Notes: generated by a model not told the origin, from the letters alone. A stretch of DNA of 22,118 nt from JAPLYB01 sp964481435 (GCA_964481435.1 CAYZTH010000014.1:1-22118); one strand, 5' to 3'; positions 13,556-22,077 are shown, counted from the first letter of the stretch. Numbers and translations: made by a program.

Positions 13556-15043
13556 ATGTCAAACACGCAACAAAGAATTCCGGCCGTAGCCAAGCTTATG
13601 CAAAACAAGACCATGGGAAAGTTATTCGTAGCCACGACTGTCTCTCTTGTTAATACCTTGATTAAACAATCTGACCTTAAAAATAAAATTAGATCTAAAT
13701 TCAAGGATGATGTTTTTCAACAACCCATAAGGCTAGATAGCCAATTAATAGGGATGGCGATGGCCAAGAGCATTAAAAAAGCATTCGATCGAGGGGTCTC
13801 ACCTAATGTCACTGCAAAAGTGGGATCATTGCTAATAAGAGATATTGGGAGCGCGACTAAGAAGAGAAAAAAAATAATCAAAGAGAAGAAAATGAAATTT
13901 ATTCCCACTTTTGTCACAATCAGTCCAACTAATGTCTGCAATCTAAGATGCAAGGGTTGCTATGCGGGAGAAAATTATGAAAAACATACTCTAGAGTTTG
14001 ATATTTTTGATGGGGCCATACAAGAACTAAAAGAGATATATAATATGAGATTCTTTGTCATCTCTGGTGGAGAGCCATTCGCTTATAGAAGCCAAGGAAA
14101 GACAATTCTTGATATCTGCGAAAAGCACAGCGATTGCCTGTTCCATATTTTCACTAATGGGTCAATGATAACTGATGAAGTTGCTTCTAGGCTAGAAAAG
14201 CTAGGAAATGTTGTTATAGCAGTAAGTGTCGAAGGATTTCAGAAAGAAACAGAAGCAAGAAGGGGCCCTGGAATGTTTGAAAAAATTGAGAAGGCAATGG
14301 AGAATATGAGAAATCACGGATTAATCTTCGGAATATCTGTAACACCGATGAGGCATAATGCCGAATTGCTTTTAAGTGATGAATTTATCAAGTTCTGGTT
14401 TGATCAACATGGCGTAACCTATGCATGGATTTTCCAGTATATGCCAATGGGCATGAATCCAAATCCAGAACTTCTGGTCACACCCGAACAAAGAGTAGAG
14501 ATGTGGAAAAAAACATGGGACTTTATCAAAAAAGGATACTTTTTGGCAGATTTCTGGAACTGCGGAACAGTCACAAAGGGCTGCATATCTTCTTCGGGAA
14601 CCGGGGGTTATTTCCACATTCTATGGAATGGCGACATAACTCCCTGCGTATTTATCCCTTTTAAGGATAAAGACCCCACATTAAATAATCTTTATGCGCT
14701 AAGACAAAATAATAAGAGGATACATGATGCGCTAGACGCACCTCTTTTCAATGCAATAAGAGAGTTCCAAAAAGAACAAAAAGAGAATGCCAAACTCGGA
14801 GGCAAATGTGCTTGCCAAGGAGGCAATACCTATGGATGTGGAAATTTGATGATGCCCTGCCCCATAAGAGATAATTCAGAAGAATTCTTAAAAATTCTTA
14901 AAAAAACAGGAGCAAAACCTTTTGATGAGGGAGCTACCTTGTATAAAAAGTTAATTGAAAATGGAACCATGCCAACATATAATCTGGCATGCCATCAAAC
15001 AATGGATCCTATTTGGAAAGAAAACTATCTCAAGAAGAAGTGA
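13556..15043 (+). CDS. radical SAM protein with helical N-terminal domain and Cys-rich C-terminus
   Basis: This 495-aa protein has an N-terminal, mainly helical region of about 115 residues with no motif I can name. A radical SAM core follows: TISPTNVCNLRCKGCYAG gives the cluster ligands C128, C132 and C135, and FFVISGGEPFAYR is the SAM-binding GGE motif. The C-terminal part has a SPASM-like pattern, KGCISSSGTGGYFHILWNGD with TPCVF, then a Cys-rich GGKCACQGGNTYGCGNLMMPC that could bind an additional cluster. It is cytoplasmic. A GGAG (13541-13544) lies 11 nt before the ATG, rather distant. The aRF1 gene follows 86 nt later; no obvious peptide substrate is adjacent. The reaction is unknown; peptide or cofactor maturation is the general expectation for such architecture. 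Confidence 0.88.
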   Translation: MSNTQQRIPAVAKLMQNKTMGKLFVATTVSLVNTLIKQSDLKNKIRSKFKDDVFQQPIRLDSQLIGMAMAKSIKKAFDRGVSPNVTAKVGSLLIRDIGSATKKRKKIIKEKKMKFIPTFVTISPTNVCNLRCKGCYAGENYEKHTLEFDIFDGAIQELKEIYNMRFFVISGGEPFAYRSQGKTILDICEKHSDCLFHIFTNGSMITDEVASRLEKLGNVVIAVSVEGFQKETEARRGPGMFEKIEKAMENMRNHGLIFGISVTPMRHNAELLLSDEFIKFWFDQHGVTYAWIFQYMPMGMNPNPELLVTPEQRVEMWKKTWDFIKKGYFLADFWNCGTVTKGCISSSGTGGYFHILWNGDITPCVFIPFKDKDPTLNNLYALRQNNKRIHDALDAPLFNAIREFQKEQKENAKLGGKCACQGGNTYGCGNLMMPCPIRDNSEEFLKILKKTGAKPFDEGATLYKKLIENGTMPTYNLACHQTMDPIWKENYLKKK

Positions 15044-15129
15044 GGTTATTCTCCCTGTTTGTTATCATGCCCGAACTTATAACTTTTTAAACAATGATTT
15101 CTTAGAATATAGAGGATATACCTATAAAA

Positions 15130-17514
15130 ATGGAAGAAAAACAGAAAGCCCAGCTTAGAGATTTGATTGAAGAACTTGAACAGTACAGAGGGAGACATAC
15201 AGAACTTATTACAGTCTATGCTCCGCAAGGTTCAAACATAAATCAGATAGCCAATCAAATTGTTTCTGAACAGAGTACCGCCCAGAACATCAAAAGCAAG
15301 ACAACAAGGACCAATGTTATTGATGCTCTTGAAAGAATAATAAGGCACTTAAAATTATATAAAAAGATTCCAGATTATGGATTGGTATTGTTCTGTGGAA
15401 ATATAAGCAAGAACGAAGGCCAGCCAGATCTTAAAATTTGGGCAATTGAACCTCCGCAGCCATTGAGGGTAAAGTTCTATAGGTGTGATCAGATTTTTGT
15501 TCTAGATCCTTTAAAAGAAATGCTTAAGGCGACTGATGTTTACGGCCTCGTAGTCATGGATAGAAGAGAAGCTACGATTGGAGTACTTGAGGGCAAGGCT
15601 GTCACAAAACTCAAACATCTAACCTCCGGAGTTCCTGGAAAGTTCAAGACCGGGGGCCAGTGTTTAGACCCAGAAAGTTTGATTATGCTTGATGATGGAG
15701 ATATAATCTCTTTAAAAAATTGCAATAAGAGGCCCTATCTCCTCTCGTGCGATAAGCAGAGGCAGACGACTACAATTGGAAAAATTACTTCGAGATGGGA
15801 AAATAATAAGAAGGTCTTTGAAGTGATCACTAAATATCCGCAGATAAAAATAAATTCTTCCCTTGACCATACTTTCTTTGTGAGAACAGAGAAGGGAATA
15901 GAGGAAAAACCACTCTCCAAGATTAAAATAGGCGATTATCTTATTATGCCTGAAAAAATAAATTTAAAATTGAAAGATAAAGAAATAGATTTTACACACA
16001 CACCAAAGAGGGCTGATGAAACAAAACAGGTCGAGATTCCCAAGATAATGAACAGAGATTTTGCAAGATTATTGGGATATTACTTGGGGGATGGATCTTA
16101 TGAATTGGATAGACTATCTTTTTCTGAACAAAGAGAGGATGTTGCTCAATTTTACAAAAAATTAATTGAAAAAATCTTTGGTGTTGCAGCTAATATTAAT
16201 TATAGAAAAGATAAAAATTACTACCAAATTAGAATTTATAGTCGTACTATTACTCATCTATTTAAAAAGATTTTTGATGCGAACCAGAAGACGTTAAATG
16301 AAAAAATACCTCCACTTATCCTTCAGTCAAGTAATGAATCTTTGGCAGCGTTTATTGCTGGTTTTTTTGATGCCGAGGGTTATATTTCATCAAATAGAAT
16401 TGGTCTTGGGATTAATAATGGAGGTATACAAAAGCAATTACAAATCGCTCTGTTAAGATTTGGAATAATTTCTTCAATCTTACAGTATAATAATAAAAGG
16501 AACCCTTATAGTAAAAAAACAAGGTATACCTTGGTTATAGATGACACTGAATCGATAAGACAATTCTCTAAAGACATTGGTTTTTCTTCCAATGAAAAAT
16601 CAAAAAAACTATTGAAATTGGTTTCAACAAGAATTGACAGAAGCAACGTTAGACAAATATTGGTCAATGGTAAAGAGATAAGAGACCTATTCAGAGAACA
16701 TGGAGAACCAGTTCACCAATTTGGTCTATCTGGGTTCTTCTCTAATAAAAGGCAATTGAACAAGATTTTATTTAAAGAAAGATTAATAGAAAATACGAAA
16801 AATCCAGAAATCAGAAAAAAACTTTTAGAACACTATAATTCAAACCTAATTCCTGTTAAAATCAAAGAAATAAAAGAAATTGGAGAAGAAAAAACAGTAG
16901 ATATTGAAACCTCTTCACATAACTTCTTTGCAAATGGAATTCTTGTCCATAATTCCGCTGCAAGATTTGATAGACTAACAGAGGAAATGGCCAAGGAGTT
17001 TTATAGGAGAATTGCGGATTCTATGAAAGAGGCATTTGCAGATATGACCCGATTGAAAGGGATTATTGTCGGCGGCCCTGGGCCTACAAAAGAGGATTTT
17101 ATAAAAGAGGGAGATATTGCAATTGCTTTAAAGAGAAAAATTATTGCGGTCAAGGATGTGGGCTATACTGATGAGCAGGGATTAGATTATCTTGTTGAAC
17201 TAAGTCAAGAAGATATTGCTTCTGAATCAATAGTAAAAGAAAAAAAGATTCTTAAGGAGTTTTTTGAAACTCTTGGAAAGAATCCAAGCAAAGCAGCCTA
17301 TGAACTTGGTAATGTCAAGAAAGCTCTGGAACACGGGGCTGTGCAAAAATTAATACTTTATAATAAGTTGGATAAGCAGGTCACGAAGGAACTTGAAGCA
17401 ATGGCAGAAACAATCTCTTCTGAAGTCTTTTATGTTTCTGACGAAACAAATGAAGGTCTTCAGTTCAAGAATCTTGGGGGCGTTGGAGCTCTGTTAAGGT
17501 TCGCGATAGGATAA
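15130..17514 (+). CDS. prf1: archaeal peptide chain release factor aRF1 interrupted by an intein
   Basis: This encodes the class-1 release factor that reads all three stop codons and triggers peptidyl-tRNA hydrolysis. Host residues 1-177 carry NIKS (N53-S56) and the YxCxxxF motif (YRCDQIF, 117-123) for stop recognition, then KFKTGGQ ending the catalytic loop at Q177. Residues 178-608 are an intein. The host resumes with SAARFDRLTEEMAKEFYRR (S609), continues through IIVGGPGPTKEDF, and ends VGALLRFAIG. The spliced product would be 363 aa, shorter than the usual 400-420. The missing part corresponds to the Cys-containing minidomain normally inserted in domain 3: the sequence goes directly from KLILYNKLD to KELEAMAETISSEVFYVSD. 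A GAGG-like site (15112-15115) and an ACTTTTTAAAC TATA lie upstream. It is presumably essential, so splicing must occur. Confidence 0.96.
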   Translation: MEEKQKAQLRDLIEELEQYRGRHTELITVYAPQGSNINQIANQIVSEQSTAQNIKSKTTRTNVIDALERIIRHLKLYKKIPDYGLVLFCGNISKNEGQPDLKIWAIEPPQPLRVKFYRCDQIFVLDPLKEMLKATDVYGLVVMDRREATIGVLEGKAVTKLKHLTSGVPGKFKTGGQCLDPESLIMLDDGDIISLKNCNKRPYLLSCDKQRQTTTIGKITSRWENNKKVFEVITKYPQIKINSSLDHTFFVRTEKGIEEKPLSKIKIGDYLIMPEKINLKLKDKEIDFTHTPKRADETKQVEIPKIMNRDFARLLGYYLGDGSYELDRLSFSEQREDVAQFYKKLIEKIFGVAANINYRKDKNYYQIRIYSRTITHLFKKIFDANQKTLNEKIPPLILQSSNESLAAFIAGFFDAEGYISSNRIGLGINNGGIQKQLQIALLRFGIISSILQYNNKRNPYSKKTRYTLVIDDTESIRQFSKDIGFSSNEKSKKLLKLVSTRIDRSNVRQILVNGKEIRDLFREHGEPVHQFGLSGFFSNKRQLNKILFKERLIENTKNPEIRKKLLEHYNSNLIPVKIKEIKEIGEEKTVDIETSSHNFFANGILVHNSAARFDRLTEEMAKEFYRRIADSMKEAFADMTRLKGIIVGGPGPTKEDFIKEGDIAIALKRKIIAVKDVGYTDEQGLDYLVELSQEDIASESIVKEKKILKEFFETLGKNPSKAAYELGNVKKALEHGAVQKLILYNKLDKQVTKELEAMAETISSEVFYVSDETNEGLQFKNLGGVGALLRFAIG
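15661..16953 (+). mobile_element. LAGLIDADG intein inside aRF1, 431 aa
   Basis: This is a protein-splicing element with a homing endonuclease domain. It begins at Cys (CLDPESLIMLDDG), has a block-B-like SSLDHTFFV, and ends with block F/G sequence TSSHNFFANGILVHN followed by Ser as the +1 residue. The first Cys, penultimate His, terminal Asn and +1 Ser are therefore all present and splicing-competent. Two dodecapeptide motifs lie between: LLGYYLGDG (residues 314-322 of the precursor, D321) and IAGFFDAEG (409-417, E416). Both keep the acidic catalytic position, so the endonuclease may still be active. There is no frameshift or stop. The insertion is between Q177 and S609, directly after GGQ. 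This element is more AT-rich by eye than the surrounding host exons, which fits recent transfer. Confidence 0.95.
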
Positions 17515-17602
17515 ACGAGTACTTCTGATTTATTGTAACTTTCTAGTAGTTATTAAACAAAACCTTTATAAACATTATTTTCATATTTACCATTAAGATA
17601 AA

Positions 17603-18064
17603 ATGCAACAACAACGAATGCTATTTTTAGCAGATAAGTTTAATGCAAAGAAAGTTGAAAGAGCAGCAGTAACTCTTGGTTATGATACGCAACAGAGAGG
17701 TAGTGGAAAGTATGAAACGCTTTTTGGTATCCAAGCGGTTCATGCAGAATTCGGTTGTTTTCCAACAATAGTATATAGGGTACCTCCTAACACAACTGCA
17801 AAAGATGTAATAGGCATAGAAAGGTATTTTGGCAGAGAACAAGCACAAGACTTCAATTTATTGCGATCTTTGGGTTTATTTAAAGGGTTTCCGCCGATAT
17901 CTCAAGCAACTGGCACTGAAGAGTATAATCTCAAGGGAAATATGGAAATTATGGGAAATATTGATTTCAAAACATTTTTAGAAATTTTCAAACTAAGGAT
18001 TGGATCTCGACTTGAAGATTCACTTGTAAAACGAATCAAGATAGCTGAATGTGCGATAGGATGA
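17603..18064 (+). CDS. hypothetical protein, 153 aa
   Basis: I do not recognise this protein. It begins MQQQRMLFLADKFNAKKVER, has an alpha/beta look with a Gly/Tyr/Phe-rich middle (FGIQAVHAEFGCFPTIVYRV), and ends in an amphipathic helix (DSLVKRIKIAECAIG). There is no signal peptide, membrane segment or metal-binding cluster. A clear TATA box, CCTTTATAAAC, at about 17563-17573 is roughly 30 nt before the ATG, and there is no SD, so a short-leader or leaderless transcript is expected. It stands alone between aRF1 and the SMC-like gene on the same strand. Lysine codon use and base composition resemble its neighbours. Function unknown. Confidence 0.75.
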   Translation: MQQQRMLFLADKFNAKKVERAAVTLGYDTQQRGSGKYETLFGIQAVHAEFGCFPTIVYRVPPNTTAKDVIGIERYFGREQAQDFNLLRSLGLFKGFPPISQATGTEEYNLKGNMEIMGNIDFKTFLEIFKLRIGSRLEDSLVKRIKIAECAIG

Positions 18065-18101
18065 TTCTAGATAAAACAAAGTGTATTCTGGAGCAAAATA
18101 A

Positions 18102-18112
18102 AGTTTAAATAA
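18102..18112 (+). promoter_or_regulatory. TATA box of the SMC-like gene
   Basis: AGTTTAAATAA lies in the gap before the SMC-like gene, implying a start near 18135 and a leader of about 28 nt that contains the GGAGG at 18152-18156, 6 nt before ATG 18163. The gene thus has its own promoter and one of the few strong SD sites here. Confidence 0.6.
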
Positions 18113-18162
18113 TCCCCATAATTGTTACATCATTAAAAAAGAAGTAAAGAAGGAGGCCAAGT

Positions 18163-21066
18163 ATGACTCACATTAAAAAACTCACATTGCACGGATTCAA
18201 GTCATTTGCTAGACAGACTGAGATTCTTTTTGACAAAGGACTTAATTGCATTGCAGGTGCCAATGGATCTGGCAAAAGCAACATTCCAGATAGCATTTGC
18301 TTTGTGTTAGGAAGACTAAGCATAAAGAGCATGAGGGCTTCGAGAGCTTCTAAGCTGATATATCACGGAGGAAAAGAGGGAAAGCCAGCTCAATTTGCCA
18401 AGGTAAGCATTATATTTGACAACTCAAATAATGATTTTCCCCTATCAACGAAGGAGATTGAAATTTCAAGGATAGTCAAAAGAAATGGAAACAGCATATA
18501 CAAAATAAATGATGAGACAAAGACTAGACAAGAAATAATCGAATTGCTTGGACAGGCAAATATTGATCCAGAAGGATTCAATATAATCATGCAGGGCCAG
18601 ATTGATTCTATAATCCGAATGCACCCTGATGAAAAAAGACAGATAATTGAAGAAATCGCAGGCATCTCAATCTATGAAGTCAGAAAAGAAAAATCTTTGA
18701 AAGAGCTAGATAAGACAGAGACACAGCTCAAGGAAGTAAGAACTATCTTGAATGAAAGAAGAGCATACCTAAATAATCTTGAAAAAGAGAGAGAACAGGC
18801 CTTGAAATATGAGAATTTAAAAGAGGACATAAGAAAGTGCAAAGCAAGCATAATATCCAAAAGAATAAATGAAGTCAGAAAAGATATTCAGGGCCTAAAC
18901 AAAGAAATTGCAGAAAAAGAGAAATCCATTGATAGGTTAAAACAGGCCATAGATGAAACAAAGAAAAAAGTCCAGGCAAATAATTCAAGAATCTCTGAAA
19001 TCGAAGAAGAAATAGAGAAAAAAACCGGAATTGAGCAGAATAATCTAAGAAATTCTGTCTTGGAGCTTAGGACAGAAGTTGCAAGGCTTAGCATGAGAAA
19101 AGAAAATACAAAAGAGACCTTGGACTCCCTGGAAAGGAAAGATTCGAGCAGCGTCGAGGAAATTTCAAGATTAAAGCAAGAGATAAAAGAGATTGAGAGC
19201 AGGTCTAGCACTAAAGTCTCTGGAAATGAAAAGGCCAGATATCTCTCAGTAAATCAGCAGATTGATGATATAAAGAAGAAAATAGAGGACATTGAAATTA
19301 AAAAAGAAAGATACCAGTTGCATAAGATTGAGGTAACAAGAAAACAAGCTCTTCTTGAAGACAAGGAAAAACAACTGGTAATTTTAAGGGGAAAGATAAA
19401 GATTTTAGAGCAGGAAATAAATGCCGGGCCAAAAATAAAAACCGGCGACCATGCGGAAATAAGAAACAAAAAAGATGAACATCAAAAGTTCTTAGATTCG
19501 AGCCATCAAAAGCTCAAGGAAATTGAGAGGGAGATTACACAATTATTGACAAAGAAGGACATTGAGAAAAAAGATGTTGAAGAGATTCTAAAGTTAAGCC
19601 AGTGTCCTACGTGCAAACAGGCAGTCACTGCAGAATATAAAAATGAGCTTGTAAGAAGAATAAAGGAGGTCATCCAGGGCATTGAGAAAGACCTTGAACA
19701 TAGAAACCGGAATAGGAAAGAGATTGAGAATGAAATTGAAAAAATCTCCAAAAGTATACAGAATTTCATAGAGAGACAGGTTGAGTTAGAGAAATTCTTC
19801 TTAATGGAGAAAGAAACAAGTATGAGGAGACAAGAACTTGAGAAAATAAGAGTTTCTATATCTGTGCTTGAATCAGAAGTCTCTGGCCTAGGTGATGAAA
19901 TAGGCTCTCTAAAGAAAGATATGCCTAATTATCAAGACCTTATGAACAAGCACGCTGAATTCTCCAGCAAGTTTGAAAAACTTAAAGAAGAACTTATGGA
20001 AATTAAGCTAAAAAAACCATTTGAGTATGTAGAGAGGGATCTTGGACTTGAAGCTGAAATGAAAAGAAGAAATATTGAACAAGCTGAAAAAAATATAAAA
20101 CAAGCAAAAAAAGAGGCTATGGAATTAGCAATCAAATTCAAAGAAATCAGTAAAGAGTTAGAAAATAAGGCAGGTGAATTAAGAAGGAAAGAACAGGAGC
20201 AAGAGGTAATCGAGAAGAAATTCAAGAAATCTTTTGAAGAGAAACAGAGATTGCAGCAGGAATCACATAAATTTGAGCTAGATATAAATGAGAGACAGAT
20301 GAATAAGGCCTTGGTTGAGGGGGAGATAAATGAAATCAGAATCAACAAGGCGAGAGTTGATGCATCCCACTCAACTCTTGAAATAGAATTAAAAGAATTT
20401 GAGGGCGTGGATATTTTACAGCAGAGCTTGAATGAACTTACCCATAGACTAGATAGATATGAAGAGGACTTTAAGGAGATGGGGCCTGTCAATCTAAGAG
20501 CTTTAGAAGTATACGAGAAAATAAGAGTAGAGTATGAATCAATCAATGCAAGAGTCTTGAAACTTGAAGAAGAGAAAGCTGAAATTCTCAAGATTATCTC
20601 TGAAATCGACAAGAAAAAGAAGAAATCGTTCATGCAGACACTTACAGCGATAAATGATACCTTCAGCAACAACTACGCTCTCCTAAGCAAGAAAGGAACA
20701 GCATTCCTTGAGCTTGAGAATGAAGATGATCCTTTTGAAGGAGGCTTAAACATCCTTATTAAGCTCGCTAAAGGCAAGTATCAGGATTCTGACCTATTAT
20801 CAGGTGGAGAGAAAGTAATCATTGCCTTGGCCTTAATATTCGCTATACAGAGGTATAAACCCTATGGGTTCTATATCTTTGACGAGATTGATGCTGCGCT
20901 GGACAAAGTCAACAGCGAAATTCTTGCCAAGTTAATCAAGGATAATATAAAGAATTCTCAGTATCTCATGATAAGCCATAATGATGCGGTCATCAGCAAT
21001 GCCGATGTTCTCTATGGGACCAGTATGCAGGACGGAATCACAAGGGTTTTCTCTTTGAAAGTATGA
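18163..21066 (+). CDS. SMC-like ATPase with a Rad50-type zinc hook instead of a hinge
   Basis: This 967-aa ABC-type ATPase acts on chromosomal DNA. The N-terminal head is typical SMC: LTLHGFKSFARQTEI, Walker A GANGSGKS (32-39), Q-loop Q144 in IIMQGQIDSI. The C-terminal head has MGPVNLRALEVYE, signature LSGGEK (879-884), Walker B FYIFDEIDAALD (D907, E908) and a switch His in MISHND. Two long coiled-coil arms join the heads. At their exact midpoint is QCPTCKQAV, giving C481 and C484, a CxxC hook like that of Rad50, and I find no 150-200-aa globular hinge. The length matches Rad50 (about 880-1000) better than SMC (about 1150-1200). No Mre11, ScpA or ScpB gene is nearby. It may be the chromosome-organising SMC of this lineage or a hook-bearing SMC relative with another role. 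Confidence 0.9.
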   Translation: MTHIKKLTLHGFKSFARQTEILFDKGLNCIAGANGSGKSNIPDSICFVLGRLSIKSMRASRASKLIYHGGKEGKPAQFAKVSIIFDNSNNDFPLSTKEIEISRIVKRNGNSIYKINDETKTRQEIIELLGQANIDPEGFNIIMQGQIDSIIRMHPDEKRQIIEEIAGISIYEVRKEKSLKELDKTETQLKEVRTILNERRAYLNNLEKEREQALKYENLKEDIRKCKASIISKRINEVRKDIQGLNKEIAEKEKSIDRLKQAIDETKKKVQANNSRISEIEEEIEKKTGIEQNNLRNSVLELRTEVARLSMRKENTKETLDSLERKDSSSVEEISRLKQEIKEIESRSSTKVSGNEKARYLSVNQQIDDIKKKIEDIEIKKERYQLHKIEVTRKQALLEDKEKQLVILRGKIKILEQEINAGPKIKTGDHAEIRNKKDEHQKFLDSSHQKLKEIEREITQLLTKKDIEKKDVEEILKLSQCPTCKQAVTAEYKNELVRRIKEVIQGIEKDLEHRNRNRKEIENEIEKISKSIQNFIERQVELEKFFLMEKETSMRRQELEKIRVSISVLESEVSGLGDEIGSLKKDMPNYQDLMNKHAEFSSKFEKLKEELMEIKLKKPFEYVERDLGLEAEMKRRNIEQAEKNIKQAKKEAMELAIKFKEISKELENKAGELRRKEQEQEVIEKKFKKSFEEKQRLQQESHKFELDINERQMNKALVEGEINEIRINKARVDASHSTLEIELKEFEGVDILQQSLNELTHRLDRYEEDFKEMGPVNLRALEVYEKIRVEYESINARVLKLEEEKAEILKIISEIDKKKKKSFMQTLTAINDTFSNNYALLSKKGTAFLELENEDDPFEGGLNILIKLAKGKYQDSDLLSGGEKVIIALALIFAIQRYKPYGFYIFDEIDAALDKVNSEILAKLIKDNIKNSQYLMISHNDAVISNADVLYGTSMQDGITRVFSLKV

Positions 21067-21083
21067 AGAAGAAGAATTAAGCA

Positions 21084-21094
21084 GGGGGGGGGGG
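21084..21094. repeat. 11-base G homopolymer between convergent genes
   Basis: An uninterrupted run of 11 G follows the SMC-like stop by 17 nt, in an otherwise AT-rich stretch, and ends 9 nt before the HEPN-like gene's stop. It is outside both reading frames. It could be a hypermutable tract, a transcript-end element, or an assembly error. Confidence 0.8.
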
Positions 21095-21103
21095 CATTAT
21101 TTC

Positions 21104-22015
21104 TTATTCTTCTATTATAATCCTTGAATAAATCCTCTTTAAAATTTCTAAATATTCCTTATGAAACAAGACATTCTCTTTTTGAATATCAATTAATTTA
21201 TCTAATCTCATTACAAGGGGGTTTCGGTCAGTATAATACTCCAAGGGATTTTTTGAATCAGGATAACGCAAAAATTTGAAATGGGGACTAAGTAATAAGT
21301 TTAAGGTGGTACTTAGAGCAGGAATTATGCCCTCTAAAATGAGGTCTTTACGCACATTATCTGCAATCATTTTAAGAGTTTCATCTGAGATAGATAAGCT
21401 TTGTTCTTTTTCGGTTTCATCTATATGTTTTCCTTGTTCTTCACTCAATTTAATATACGCCATAATGCTATTCGTCCAAGCGTCTTTGTATTGTTTAAAA
21501 TAAATTTCATTGAATTCCTCTATATTAATCCTTTTTATAGTAATAATCATTTTATTCATCTCATTTATTGCAATGTCTAACTCACCAATATCATCAGAAA
21601 ATATTTTACCCTTTTTCATAACCGACAAGAGAATTTTTTCGGCAAACTGTGCATTTTTTTTAAAAGTGGATAAGTCTAAACTTTTAATAGAGGGTATTTC
21701 ATTTAGTTCGGGATTTTTCCTAACAGCGTCCTCTAACTTTTCTGCTTCTTTTAAATTATTAAGAATCTCTAATCTACACATACGAAGAGGAGAGTGATTT
21801 ACTTTATCTTTTAGTTCATTAAACTTGAATAGGCCCTTCATCAAAGCTAAACCCTTTGACGTTTTCTCTATGCTCTGAAAAAGTAAATAAATGGAGTTGG
21901 GATATCTTTTGTGATTAGACAATATCTCTGCACATTCTAAATCTTGTTCAGAAATTAATAACAACGACTCAACTTTGTCTAATTCGATAAGATTTATTTT
22001 CATTTCATTTTCCAT
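21104..22015 (-). CDS. HEPN-like domain protein, 303 aa
   Basis: The N-terminal part, LLISEQDLECAEILSNHKRYP followed by NSIYLLFQSIEKTSKGLALM and a VNHSP segment, resembles HEPN-type helical bundles (including AbiV-like proteins) with their D-x-x-x-A...Y...Q-x-x-E-K-x-x-K-x-x pattern. The classic RNase R(x4-6)H motif is not clear: KDKVNHS has Lys rather than Arg, so nuclease activity is uncertain. The rest is helical and charged with no motif I know. There is no signal peptide or membrane segment. A GGTTTAAATTC TATA box (minus strand, 22033-22043) lies about 23 nt before the ATG, so the message is leaderless. It is convergent with the SMC-like gene and stands alone, without a partner nucleotidyltransferase. 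Its role may be defence or toxin-like, but that is only an inference. Confidence 0.6.
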   Translation of the reverse strand: MENEMKINLIELDKVESLLLISEQDLECAEILSNHKRYPNSIYLLFQSIEKTSKGLALMKGLFKFNELKDKVNHSPLRMCRLEILNNLKEAEKLEDAVRKNPELNEIPSIKSLDLSTFKKNAQFAEKILLSVMKKGKIFSDDIGELDIAINEMNKMIITIKRINIEEFNEIYFKQYKDAWTNSIMAYIKLSEEQGKHIDETEKEQSLSISDETLKMIADNVRKDLILEGIIPALSTTLNLLLSPHFKFLRYPDSKNPLEYYTDRNPLVMRLDKLIDIQKENVLFHKEYLEILKRIYSRIIIEE

Positions 22016-22077
22016 TTATTTTAAGAACTGATGAATTTAAACCTTTTTCTTTAACTAACAATCTTGTATAGCCTAGT

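Noticed and set aside
15661..16953. Reading the middle of the aRF1 gene as a separate endonuclease gene or an intron
   Set aside because: It is in frame throughout, with exact intein termini, so a protein-splicing element explains it fully.
19932..20672. Long open frame of 246 codons antisense to the SMC-like gene
   Set aside because: It is rich in Ser, Phe and Leu, the usual mirror of a Lys/Glu-rich coiled coil, and has no promoter or family resemblance.
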